A model generated the notes under the pieces. It did not search any database, was not told where the DNA came from, and worked only from the letters and a program-made list of their open reading frames with translations. A program made the position numbers and the translations under genes. From Candidatus Freyarchaeota archaeon (GTDB lineage Archaea > Asgardarchaeota > Jordiarchaeia > Jordiarchaeales > Jordiarchaeaceae), in assembly GCA_030587365.1 (NCBI GenBank), contig JAUQZE010000050.1, forward strand, positions 1 to 64,000: 64,000 nt of DNA, given 5' to 3'. This document shows, in pieces, positions 34,311-43,720 of this stretch (position 1 is the stretch's first letter; each line of letters opens with the position of its first letter).

Positions 34311-34342
34311 ATTTAGATATGGAATAAAAAGTGGTGAAAGGA

Positions 34343-34555
34343 ATGTATGAAAAGGAGATTGAAGGGAAAATCCGTGAGCTACCCGATGATTTGAGGAGGG
34401 AGGTTTTAAACTACGTGGAGTTCCTGCTAACGAAGTACAAAAACAAGGAAGCCCCGACAAAAAAATTCAAATTCGATTGGGAAGGGGGCTTATCAGAGCT
34501 AAAAGGGGAATTCACCTCTGTTGAGTTGCAACACAAAGCTTCGGAGTGGCGATAG
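34343..34555 (+). CDS. DUF2281-family antitoxin
   Basis: The 70-residue protein (start ATG 34343, with GGTGA 5 bases upstream) reads MYEKEIEGKIRELPDDLRRE and then VLNYVEFLL, the usual DUF2281 helix, with a disordered C-terminus that would bind the toxin. Its last codons overlap the start of the PIN gene, so both are made together. A GTG at 34331 would add four residues. Confidence 0.8.
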   Translation: MYEKEIEGKIRELPDDLRREVLNYVEFLLTKYKNKEAPTKKFKFDWEGGLSELKGEFTSVELQHKASEWR

Positions 34556-34932
34556 TGTTTCTGGTAGACACCAATCTATTTTTGGAAATACTCCTAAGCC
34601 AAGATAAGAAAGAAAAATGCAGAAAGTTCTTGAACAGCAATGTTGGAAACCTCAACATAACAGACTTTTCTTTACATTCAATTGGAGTAGTTTTATTCAG
34701 ATACAGTAAGAAGGATATTTTTCAGAAATTTATTGATGATGTCTTACCAAACGTAAAACTCATTTCACTACCAACAAAACTTTACGGAGAAATAATAAAA
34801 GCCAGCAAAAACCTGAACCTAGATTTTGACGACACTTACCAGTACACCACAGCCAAACACTACGGCTTGAAACTGGCTACAATGGACAAAAATTTCGAGA
34901 AAATAAAGGACATAGAAATATTGTTCCTCTAG
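34546..34932 (+). CDS. PIN-domain toxin paired with the DUF2281 antitoxin
   Basis: The 128-residue PIN protein begins GTG at 34546 (or GTG at 34555) with FLVDTNLFLEILL, carrying the first Asp. Later acidic residues are in LDFDDTYQYTTAK and TMDKNF. It should be a metal-dependent RNase toxin. It overlaps the antitoxin gene by 10 bases. The pair lies in the region of dehydrogenase scars, consistent with recent mobility. Confidence 0.85.
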   Translation: MAIVFLVDTNLFLEILLSQDKKEKCRKFLNSNVGNLNITDFSLHSIGVVLFRYSKKDIFQKFIDDVLPNVKLISLPTKLYGEIIKASKNLNLDFDDTYQYTTAKHYGLKLATMDKNFEKIKDIEILFL

Positions 34933-35009
34933 TACAATGACTCAAAGAACATACCTGGCTCCACTCTTTTCACTCAAATCTCCCAAAGCAACCCATACCA
35001 GAAAACCGC

Positions 35010-35126
35010 TAAACTACCGGCAGGGCTCAATAATCACCTTAATGGAGTCCTCAGCCTTCGCCACAAGTTTGAAGCCCAGACCAGCCTCAGCCAAACCAAA
35101 CCGATGAGTAATCATATCATGAACAT
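35010..35126 (-). pseudogene. Young scar of the alcohol dehydrogenase 3' end
   Basis: Matches 39540-39656 at about 92% by eye, including the stop codon and bases beyond it. The minus-strand translation VHDMITHRFGLAEAGLGFKL and on to KVIIEPCR differs from the real C-terminus by two residues over 37, while about seven changes are silent. Most changes being silent means the copy diverged while still part of a working gene. Confidence 0.92.
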
Positions 35127-35136
35127 AGACCTAGAT

Positions 35137-35153
35137 GAAAGTTAAAAACTTTC
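35137..35153. other. Perfect 7-bp inverted repeat
   Basis: GAAAGTT AAA AACTTTC just beyond the young dehydrogenase scar. It could be an end structure or chance in AT-rich DNA. Confidence 0.3.
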
Positions 35154-35351
35154 AGATGATGAGCGATAATCTAATTTTAGGTTGAGTATTTCAATTTCTT
35201 TAGAAATTATGTGTAGTGTTAATCATCAGTCTTTTCCAACCATTCCCTTTAGAGCGTTCAAATCACACCAGATTAACATAAAATAAATATAGGAGAAAAT
35301 ACTGACTATAAATAACATAAAAATTGGATACATGAAAAATTCGGGAGATAA

Positions 35352-38300
35352 ATGGGAGAGAGAAAAGACATGAACAAATCCAAAGCCAGCAAAATTATTA
35401 CACTGTTATTAATAACAGCACTAATTCTCCCAATCGGCATACCATTAGTAATGGCAACGATACAAACACAAAATCAGCTGGAAAATATAAAAAACCAAAT
35501 GATAATAAACACGTTAACTCCGGCGTCTAGCATTCAACCAGTTAAAATAGGCCCTAGCACGATTATTGTTCCTGATAATTACTCAACAATTCAAGCAGCC
35601 GTGAATGCAGCAAGCAATGGAGACATCATAATTGTAAGAGACGGAACTTACACCGAAAATGTGGACGTGAACAAAAGTTTAATCATAAAATCAGAGAATG
35701 GAGCTGAGGCAACGATTGTTCAAGCGGCGAATCAAAAGGATAACGCCTTTGAAGTAACTGCGGATTATGTGAATATAAGTGGGTTTACTGTGAAAGGGGC
35801 GAGTGTGAATGTAGCTGGAATATGTCTTAGCAATGTAAAATACTGCAAAATTTCCAATAACATCGGATCAGGCAACGATTATTTTATCTATTTAAATTAC
35901 ACCACCAACAGTATCATTGAGAACAATAATGCCTCAAGTAACGCTTGGGGCATTGTCCTGGTGAATTCGGGTAACAATATCGTCAGGGACAACAATGCAT
36001 CAAGCAACAGCAACACTGGTATTGACTTGCATTACACTGGTAGTAATAACAACCTAGTAATAAACAACAATGCCAATCTAAACGTTCGGGGTATCTACTT
36101 GTATTCTTCAAATAATAACACTATAAAGAATAACACTTGTTTAGGTAATGAATGGGATGGAATCATGCTATCTGCATCCAGTAGCTATAACATAATCGAG
36201 AACAATACTTGCTCATCTGGTGGTTATGGTTATACCCCGGGTGCTGTGGGAATCTCCCTCGAAGACGGTTCCTCCAATAATGCCATCAAGAACAACACTT
36301 GCTCAAGCTATTCTTATGGAATTCTTATTTCTTCCAACAGCAATATCATCACAGCCAATACTTTCTCGTATACTGGTACTGGAATTTGGATTATAAATTC
36401 TAACTTCAGCTTTATTTACTCGAACAATTTTGTTGATAACTCCCACAATGTGGAGGTTGAATCTTGGTATTTAACAAATACCTGGAACTCCCAAGAAAAA
36501 ATAACGTACACTTACAAAGGCACAACATACACCAATAATCTCGGTAACTACTGGGACGATTACACTGGAAGCGATGCCAATGGAGATGGAATTGGAGACA
36601 CATCTTATACTGGATCTTATCCTTCAGATATGAAAGACGAGAAAGACAATTATCCGCTGATGGAGCCCTTTGAGAATTATAAAAATGCGGATTACATAAA
36701 GCTTGGTGGTTATGAGATTAATAGGGTTGAGGGAAGTGTTCACGGTGAGTTGAATCTTACTGCTGTTGGTGGCTCCGCGAGTTGTTCCGTAACCTTGGAA
36801 GTGATAGGGCCGAACGGTACAACAATTTATAGTGAAACCAAGTCCGTGCCTCTTTCCGCTAATATTGAAACTACTGTTTTGTTTGATTGGGTTTGTGGGG
36901 TTTTGCCCCTGGGTGATTATTTTGCCCGATTCAGGGTTAGAAACGAAACCGACAACTCCTCGATTTTTAATTCTGGCTGGTTCTTTGGTTTTTCTGTGGA
37001 AAGCGAGTTTTACAATTATTCCTTTGGTTCCATAGGAGCTAGCAGTACTAAAACTTGGAGTGATCCTCTTACTCTTGACAGACATCAGTTCGCTGTCTTC
37101 GACTTCACCCTTTCTTCAGATGTGGAATGGATAGATATAACCTTGGAAGGAGGATGGAAGTCCAGCTTTTTTGTTACAGTGGGCAATGTCACTTTATTGT
37201 CTGTTAGGGATATATATCTTGCTCCTGTTACCAGTGTTACTTGGAGGATTTACAACATTCCAAGTGGCAGTTACAATATAACCATAGTTTCCAAGTCTAG
37301 CAGTGCCTCTTTGTCTAAATTGGAGATTAATGCTTCCAATTCTCTAGTCGAGGATATTATAATTGGTGATTTGCGGGATTTGAGCGGTGTTCGCTACCAG
37401 TTTTCTGGCCTGTGCGGAAGCACAAAAACCTATTACCTTGATGTCGTGTACGTGACCGTGGTTGAGGAGGATATCTCTGTTTCTGTATCTAACTCCTCGA
37501 TAGGAGTCTTTTGGAACAGAACCCTAAAAACACACCCCTTCAGCACAAGTAGAACAGCAACATTCCAAATTGACCTTGAATTCCCGAGCCAACCATACAC
37601 AAGTACAGTCTCAGTTGAAGCCAACCTTCAGACCAGTTTGATAAGCGATGCTAAGGAAATACCTCTTGTTTCTATTGAGCAGAATTACGATATAGATTTG
37701 GAATATGAAACGACCACCTACTTTAGGGTTCCCAGCCATTTGTGTGTCTTTGATCCCCACATGGAACTGCCAATAGATGAGAGTCAGCTTAAGGCTCTTG
37801 AGGTTTCAAATATACAGATAGTGGATGTAAATGTGGGCAGCGATGGAAGAATTGACAACATCACCGTAAGCTTCCATATCAAAAACAAATACGAATCCGG
37901 TATACTCTGGTGGAAATACTATGTACACTACGACCTCTACGTGTACCCCGTCAAGGTTGGAGACATCATCATAGAAAGGTATGTTACGGGAATGGTGGCT
38001 GGAGAACAGGAAGACATTTTGGTTTCAGGAATACATGTAGAATATATAGGCAATAATCCCACAGTCAATCTGCGTATAATATTCGAAAAGTCACCCCTTT
38101 TGAACGTATTTGGCATTGGACTAGAAAAAGCGATTGGAATTATTCCACTACCGATTTCTTCCAGTCTCGGAAAGATCTCTTTACTATGTGCAGATGGATT
38201 AGTAGATTATATCCGGTTCCGAATGACAGCTCAGGATGTTGAGCATATTTTAAACGAGGTTTATGGAAGCTCTTACAAAGATGTACTAAACAAGTATTAC

Positions 38301-39425
38301 CACACGGATGATCTTACTGATTTAATATGGTACCTAGATCCACGCGGTCTGCTCATGAACCTAGGGGTAAACGATCCAAGCAACAGCTGGAAAATTGTTA
38401 AAGCAATAATCGTTAAAACGCTAAATTATGTAGGGGACGAACCGGAAATATTGATAAATATTATCGGAAATGCTTTTGAAGCTGCGACTGGCAAACCCAT
38501 TGAAGTTGCCGCTGATGCCATTCGCGATATTATCAATGAAGCGTTCCCGACTATTAATGCTATAGATACTCTGTTCGACATTGCCTTCAAACTCACTGCA
38601 AACGATAGGGAAATCAAACAGATGGTTATGGGCTTTTCCGGTCCCTACATCGGAACGCCCAGCTATCCCAGTTTTTCTGACCCTATTATAAAAATCTCCT
38701 TCACTGGACAGACCAGCGAGTCAATGAGTAACTACGTGAAATTCTACGATGTTCTCTGGATAAGGGTGGAAACAAACAGAACCGGAACCGACCAAGGTAC
38801 CGTCACCATAATATTCACGCCGTTTGAGAACTCTACAGGTATGCTTATGTCTATATTCTCAGACGACCTCATCAGGTGCGGCATACTCTCCATGTTCGGA
38901 GTTTCTGTCGAATCCAGCAACCTCAGCCAGGAGGGAGGAAACATAATACTCTCTGGAAGCGGAGAACTAAACCCCAGCACTTACAACAGATTAATCTTAG
39001 AAATCGACGAGAACACCGTCCAGGGATTCGTGGAGCAAAACTTCATGGCGCAGGAAGCCGGAGGCTGGTTCACAGTTAACCAAACAGTCCTCTACACCTA
39101 CGGGCAGAACATGAGCTACACCCTAGAGATGGAACTCCCCGCAGATGCGAATAGCATCACAGTGTTGACACCGGGTTATACAATTGATGAAAACAAAATC
39201 ACATGGAATACACAAGTTGACCAAGTAATTGTACAGTACAAGTTAACTGAAGAAGCGTCCCCACCACTATGGATCCTAATTCTGTTAATGCTTTTGGCTT
39301 CGTATTCCACTGGCACACCTTTGTACTATTTCGCTCTGATTGGGGTTGGGTTAGCCGTCATAATTGCAGGTATAGCAGTGTATCTCAAAAAGCAAGGTAA
39401 AATCGGTGCAAGTTACAAAAAGTGA
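35352..39425 (+). CDS. Large secreted/surface protein with NosD-like beta-helix and C-terminal membrane anchor
   Basis: The 1357-residue protein starts with a signal peptide (about residues 9-36: ASKIITLLLITALILPIGIP). Residues about 75-420 form a right-handed parallel beta-helix with PbH1/NosD repeats rich in Asn (NNTIKNNTC types), beginning DYSTIQAAVNAASNGDIIIV-like. A Ca-binding-type loop DANGDGIGD follows near 405. The middle (about 430-900) is predicted beta-sandwich material, and the C-terminus has a membrane helix (PPLWILILLMLLAS and LIGVGLAVIIAGIAVYL) with a short basic tail. It would sit on the cell surface, perhaps as an adhesin or polysaccharide-binding protein. ATG at 35352 or 35370 could start it. 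It is the cargo between a young scar and the intact dehydrogenase. Confidence 0.88.
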   Translation: MGERKDMNKSKASKIITLLLITALILPIGIPLVMATIQTQNQLENIKNQMIINTLTPASSIQPVKIGPSTIIVPDNYSTIQAAVNAASNGDIIIVRDGTYTENVDVNKSLIIKSENGAEATIVQAANQKDNAFEVTADYVNISGFTVKGASVNVAGICLSNVKYCKISNNIGSGNDYFIYLNYTTNSIIENNNASSNAWGIVLVNSGNNIVRDNNASSNSNTGIDLHYTGSNNNLVINNNANLNVRGIYLYSSNNNTIKNNTCLGNEWDGIMLSASSSYNIIENNTCSSGGYGYTPGAVGISLEDGSSNNAIKNNTCSSYSYGILISSNSNIITANTFSYTGTGIWIINSNFSFIYSNNFVDNSHNVEVESWYLTNTWNSQEKITYTYKGTTYTNNLGNYWDDYTGSDANGDGIGDTSYTGSYPSDMKDEKDNYPLMEPFENYKNADYIKLGGYEINRVEGSVHGELNLTAVGGSASCSVTLEVIGPNGTTIYSETKSVPLSANIETTVLFDWVCGVLPLGDYFARFRVRNETDNSSIFNSGWFFGFSVESEFYNYSFGSIGASSTKTWSDPLTLDRHQFAVFDFTLSSDVEWIDITLEGGWKSSFFVTVGNVTLLSVRDIYLAPVTSVTWRIYNIPSGSYNITIVSKSSSASLSKLEINASNSLVEDIIIGDLRDLSGVRYQFSGLCGSTKTYYLDVVYVTVVEEDISVSVSNSSIGVFWNRTLKTHPFSTSRTATFQIDLEFPSQPYTSTVSVEANLQTSLISDAKEIPLVSIEQNYDIDLEYETTTYFRVPSHLCVFDPHMELPIDESQLKALEVSNIQIVDVNVGSDGRIDNITVSFHIKNKYESGILWWKYYVHYDLYVYPVKVGDIIIERYVTGMVAGEQEDILVSGIHVEYIGNNPTVNLRIIFEKSPLLNVFGIGLEKAIGIIPLPISSSLGKISLLCADGLVDYIRFRMTAQDVEHILNEVYGSSYKDVLNKYYHTDDLTDLIWYLDPRGLLMNLGVNDPSNSWKIVKAIIVKTLNYVGDEPEILINIIGNAFEAATGKPIEVAADAIRDIINEAFPTINAIDTLFDIAFKLTANDREIKQMVMGFSGPYIGTPSYPSFSDPIIKISFTGQTSESMSNYVKFYDVLWIRVETNRTGTDQGTVTIIFTPFENSTGMLMSIFSDDLIRCGILSMFGVSVESSNLSQEGGNIILSGSGELNPSTYNRLILEIDENTVQGFVEQNFMAQEAGGWFTVNQTVLYTYGQNMSYTLEMELPADANSITVLTPGYTIDENKITWNTQVDQVIVQYKLTEEASPPLWILILLMLLASYSTGTPLYYFALIGVGLAVIIAGIAVYLKKQGKIGASYKK

Positions 39426-39543
39426 GTAACTAAAAAAGCTTGGTTAACATTCCTTTCTCTTTTTTATTTTTACCCACGCAAGTGTTTCAAGAATTTATGC
39501 GATCCCATGTTCCTTTAATATTTCATATTTTTGTCCGTATAAA

Positions 39544-40596
39544 CTACCGGCAAGGCTCAATAATCACCTTAATGGAGTCCTCAGCCTTCGCCACAAGCTT
39601 AAAACCCAAACCCGCCTCAGCCAAACCCAAACGATGAGTAATCATATCATGCACATTCAAACCACAACCCCGAAGCAACTCCAACGAAGTCGAAAGATCA
39701 CTGGGACTCGCACCATAAGACGTAGTCAAAGTAATCTCGTTTCGCCACATATCATTAAAATTCACCGGCGTATTAACCGTAGGCTCAGGAACAGCGAAAA
39801 ACAGAATCGTGCCACCACGGTCAACCGACTGCAAAGCAGTAACACTAGCAGCAGGAGCACCAGTACAAACAAACACCTTATCAACCAGACGACCACCATT
39901 CAACTCCTTAACAAGCCCAGGAACATCCCTCTCCCTCCCCGCATCAATAACCGCATCCGCACCAAAACGCTTAGCCACATCCAAACGATACTGACTAACA
40001 TCACTAGCAAAAACACTACTAGCACCAAGAAAACGAGCCAACTGAATATGCAACAAACCAGCAATACCACTCCCAATAACAAAAATCGAGTCACCCGGCT
40101 TAACACCAGCATTCCTCTGCCCACGCAAACAACAAGCCAAAGGCTCAATAAAAGTACCATCCTCAAAACTCATATCATCAGGCAACAAGTAAATCCCACG
40201 ATCAACCTGCAACGGAGGAACACGAACAAACTCCGCAAAACCCCCAGGATCAAAATTAGTAGTATGCAAAGTCTCGCAGGCGGTGTGATGACCAGTCAAA
40301 CAGTAGCGGCAGGTATTACAAGGCACATGATGACTAACGAAGGCACGGTCACCAACCCGGAACTTCTTAACACCAGAACCGACTTCAACGAACTCCCCAG
40401 TCATCTCATGACCCAAAACACGCGGAGCCTTCTTAACCCGATACCACTCCATAACATCGCTACCACAAATACCACAAGCCATAGCCCTAACCAGAATCTC
40501 ACCCGGACCGATTTTAGGCTTAGGCAACTCCTCCAAACGAACATCATTATTATTATAATACATAGCAACACGCATAACAAGACCCCACAAAGACAC
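39544..40596 (-). CDS. Zinc-dependent medium-chain alcohol/polyol dehydrogenase
   Basis: The 350-residue MDR enzyme has the catalytic zinc Cys in GICGSD, GHE in LGHEMTG, structural-zinc cysteines CNTCRYCLTGHHTAC, and a Rossmann NAD(P) motif IGSGIAGLLHIQLARFLG. It resembles sorbitol/threonine-dehydrogenase-type members; the substrate is uncertain. It follows the LsrF-like gene on the same strand with a gap of 72 bases, so both probably handle one carbon source. Its 3' end is the source of two displaced fragments (35010-35126 and 32622-33321). The long open frame on the other strand is only a composition effect. Confidence 0.9.
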   Translation of the reverse strand: MSLWGLVMRVAMYYNNNDVRLEELPKPKIGPGEILVRAMACGICGSDVMEWYRVKKAPRVLGHEMTGEFVEVGSGVKKFRVGDRAFVSHHVPCNTCRYCLTGHHTACETLHTTNFDPGGFAEFVRVPPLQVDRGIYLLPDDMSFEDGTFIEPLACCLRGQRNAGVKPGDSIFVIGSGIAGLLHIQLARFLGASSVFASDVSQYRLDVAKRFGADAVIDAGRERDVPGLVKELNGGRLVDKVFVCTGAPAASVTALQSVDRGGTILFFAVPEPTVNTPVNFNDMWRNEITLTTSYGASPSDLSTSLELLRGCGLNVHDMITHRLGLAEAGLGFKLVAKAEDSIKVIIEPCR

Positions 40597-40668
40597 GAAT
40601 CAAGTAAGTCAAATCACAAAAAGAAAAAATTCAACTAAGTTACAAACTAATCCAACAGCTCGCAACTA

Positions 40669-41457
40669 CTATTTTCCAGTCTTGAGACTGTTAAACAATT
40701 CAAGAGCCTCATCAGCAGTATAGTTCTCCTGAACAATGGAGCGAACAGCCCGAATCATCGGAACACTGAATTCTGACTGAAAAATGTTCCTACCATAGTC
40801 GCAACCAGACGCGCCAGCTTGTATTGCTTCGTAAACATTTTTCAACGCTTCCTCCTCTGGAATCTTCTTGCCACCAGCAATAACAATAGGCACAGGGCAG
40901 CCTTCCACTACCTTTTCGAAGTTTTCGCAGTAGTAGGTTTTCACTATGTGTGCTCCGAGTTCCGCGGCGATACGGGTAGCTAAACCAAGATAACGGGCGT
41001 CACGAACCATCTCTCTACCGACGGCGGTTACGGCCAGTACAGGCATGCCGTACTCTTCACCCTCGTTAACCAGCTTCGACAGGCTCATCAGTGTTTGCTT
41101 CTCATGAGGCGCACCCACGTATACTGAGAGAGCTACCGCACTGGCGTTGAGCCGAACAGCCTCCCTCATCGAAACGGTAATCTCCTCATCAGACAAATCA
41201 TCCTTAAGGATACTAGCCCCTCCAGACACTCTGAGAACGACCGGCGTCGGCATACCAGTATCCATGGAGTTGCGAAGCGTACCCCGAGTCAGCATCACCG
41301 CATCAGAGTAAGGAAGCAAAGGCCAAATCGACTCCCTAATGTTACTCAAATTTGATACCTGACCTTGAAAATAGGGGTGATCAATTGCCAGCATTACTGT
41401 GTGTCCGGTTTTTGGGTTTATTATTCTTTGCAGTCTGTTTTTCATTCCCCAATCCAT
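40669..41457 (-). CDS. lsrF: LsrF-like class I aldolase/thiolase
   Basis: The protein closely follows E. coli LsrF: MDWGMKNRLQRIINPKTGHT, VMLAIDHPYFQG, PLLPYSDAVMLTRG, ASILKDD and ATRIAAELGAHIVKTYYCEN, with the Schiff-base lysine in IVKTYY, then PVPIVIAGGKK and ASGCDYGRNIFQ. In LsrF this lysine makes the thiolase active site that degrades phosphorylated AI-2. Start chosen: ATG 41457 (GGTGA 7 bases upstream), not the GTG at 41469. It would be co-transcribed with the dehydrogenase. No lsrK, lsrG or transporter is present, so a sugar-aldolase role is likely instead of AI-2 handling. Confidence 0.85.
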   Translation of the reverse strand: MDWGMKNRLQRIINPKTGHTVMLAIDHPYFQGQVSNLSNIRESIWPLLPYSDAVMLTRGTLRNSMDTGMPTPVVLRVSGGASILKDDLSDEEITVSMREAVRLNASAVALSVYVGAPHEKQTLMSLSKLVNEGEEYGMPVLAVTAVGREMVRDARYLGLATRIAAELGAHIVKTYYCENFEKVVEGCPVPIVIAGGKKIPEEEALKNVYEAIQAGASGCDYGRNIFQSEFSVPMIRAVRSIVQENYTADEALELFNSLKTGK

Positions 41458-41767
41458 TTTTAGAATCACCTATTATTGTTGTTTTGTGCGACTTGTTTTG
41501 CTTTGTACGTTTCAAGTTTATTTTCTTTGATATGTTTAAAAGGTTTCCGCTATTCGTTTGGAGTGTGTAAGTTTTTGTTATTGTTCCTTTTTTTCGGAGT
41601 TTTACATTTTATGAGTAGAATAGCATGACTTCTCCTTGGTCTTCTAAGATAAAAGATAAAACAGAGAGATTAGCCTACACAAAATCCCCAAATAAGCTTT
41701 ATATTTTAAAAATATTAAAAATTCCTAGACGCTAAAAATAACCAATTCTTCACCGATAAAAATGAAT

Positions 41768-43720
41768 CTAGGAACAAAGTTTGGTCACCATTAATAGTTG
41801 GGCCTTAACTTGTTCACAAAGCTCTAGAAACTTATTTTCTGTGAAGACCCTAATAGCCTCTTTAAATGATTTAATAGCCTTTTTGCAGTTTTCAGCTTTA
41901 TCCTCCACCATCGCAAGAGTTGCGTAGGCTGCCCCTAGGCCGGTTTGAATCCTAGCGTAGTTTATAGGATACGTCTCCATAGTATAAACTCCAAGAGCTT
42001 CTTTGAAGGCATTTATAGCTAGCTTAAAGTTTTCAGCTCTACTCTCGATCCCTGCAAGAATCGTGTAGGCGAACCCGAGGCCATTCTGACTCATGGCGTA
42101 GTTTAGGGGATACTTACCAAGGGTATATATTCTTAGAGCTTCTTTGAAGGCATCTATGGACATCTTACAGTTTTCAGCCATATCCTCTACCACTGCAAGA
42201 GTCGCGTAGGCAGCCCCAAGATTGTTTTGAATTAGCGCGTAGTTTATCGGTGATTTTTCCAAGGTAAAAACATTTTGAGCTTCTTTGAAGGCATCTATAG
42301 ACTTTTTAATATTATTAGTCGTATCCTCCACAATCGCAAGAGACTGGTAAGCTGTTCCAAGTCCATTCTGGGCCATGGCGTATTGTATAGGGTATCTGTT
42401 GAGGGTATGTACTCTTAGGGCTTCGTTGAAGGCATCTATAGCCTTTTTACTATTATTAGCTATGTTTTCTACCCCCGCAAAAATCCGATAGGTATTTCCT
42501 AGACTGTTCTGAGTAGTTGCGTACTGCAACGGATACCTGTCAAGAGTGTATATTCTTAGAGCTTCATTGAAGGCACCTATGGATCTCTTACAGTTTTCAG
42601 CCATATCCTCATCCATCGCAAGAGCCCCGTAGGCGGTTCCCAAGCCATTCTGAATCATGGCGTAGTCCATAGGATAAGTCTCTAGGGTATAAACCCTTAA
42701 AGCTTCTTTGAAGGCATCAATAGCGCGCTTACAGTTTTCTGCCCTATTCTCAACCTCTGCAAGAATCCGGTAGACAATTCCTAGGTTGTTCTGAGTCATG
42801 GCGTAGTCCAAGGGATACTTATCAAGGGTACGTATTCTCAGAGCTTCATTAAAGGCATCTATAGCTAGCTTACAGTTTTCAGCCCTATCCTCCACCGTCG
42901 CAAGAGTATCAAAGGCACTTCCAATGCTGTTCTGAGTAGTTGCGTACTGCAACGGATACCTGTCAAGGGTGTATATCCTTAGAGCTTCTTTGAAGGCATC
43001 TATAGCGCTCTTACAATTTTTGATCTTATCCTCGACCTCTGCAAGAGTCCTGTAAGCGTTTCCTAGACTGTACTGAGCCGTAGCATACTGCATTGGATAC
43101 TTATCAAGGGTGTATATTCTTAGAGCTTCTTTGAAGGCATCTATAGCTAGCTTACAGTTTTCAGCCCTATCCTCCACCATCGCAAGAGCCCAATAGGTGC
43201 TCCCAAGGTTGTTCTGAGTCATAGCGTAGCCCATTGGGTACTTCTCCAATGTATGTATCCTCAGAGCATCTTTGAAGGCATCTATAGCTAGCTTACAGTT
43301 TTCAGCCCTATCTTCCACCGTCGCAAGAGTCCCATAAGCGGTCCCGAGGCCATTCTGAGTAATAGCATGCTCCATTGGAAACTTCTCCAATGTACGTATT
43401 CTTAGAGCTTCTTCGTAAGCCTTTATGGCTCTCTTACAGTTTTCAGCCCTATCCTCAACTTCCGAAAGGATCTTATAGGCGTTTCCAATGCTGTTCTGAG
43501 TAGTAGCATACTGTACAGGATACTTATCAAGGGTATGTATCTTTAGAGCCTCTTTAAGAATGCTTAAGGCTCTTTTACAGTTTTCAGTCTTGTCCTCAAC
43601 CTCCGCAAGAGCCTCATAGACGGTTCCTAGACCATTCTGAGTAATAGCATGCTCCATTGGAAAATCGTGAGAATTGAAGATTTCTAGGGCTCCCTCATAA
43701 GCTTTTATGGCTCTTTTGCA
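41768..43720 (-). repeat. 141-bp coding tandem repeats (13 full TPR-type units)
   Basis: The repeat unit is 47 codons. It begins NCK, has a conserved Y-T-L-x-(K/R)-Y-P step and an (A/T)xxQNxLG turn, and ends ED(R/K)AE. Units 3 to 9 are the most alike; units 1 and 11 to 14 differ more. High similarity in the middle suggests recent expansion or gene conversion. Confidence 0.85.

Noticed and set aside
39634..40638. Long open frame on the plus strand, 334 codons, Thr/Asn/Gln-rich
   Set aside because: It is antisense to the dehydrogenase, whose codon choice leaves this frame open. The composition is unlike a folded protein.
41768..43720. The 141-bp periodic repeats as a CRISPR-like or satellite array
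   Set aside because: The period is a multiple of three, the frame is open throughout and the units encode a TPR-type pattern.
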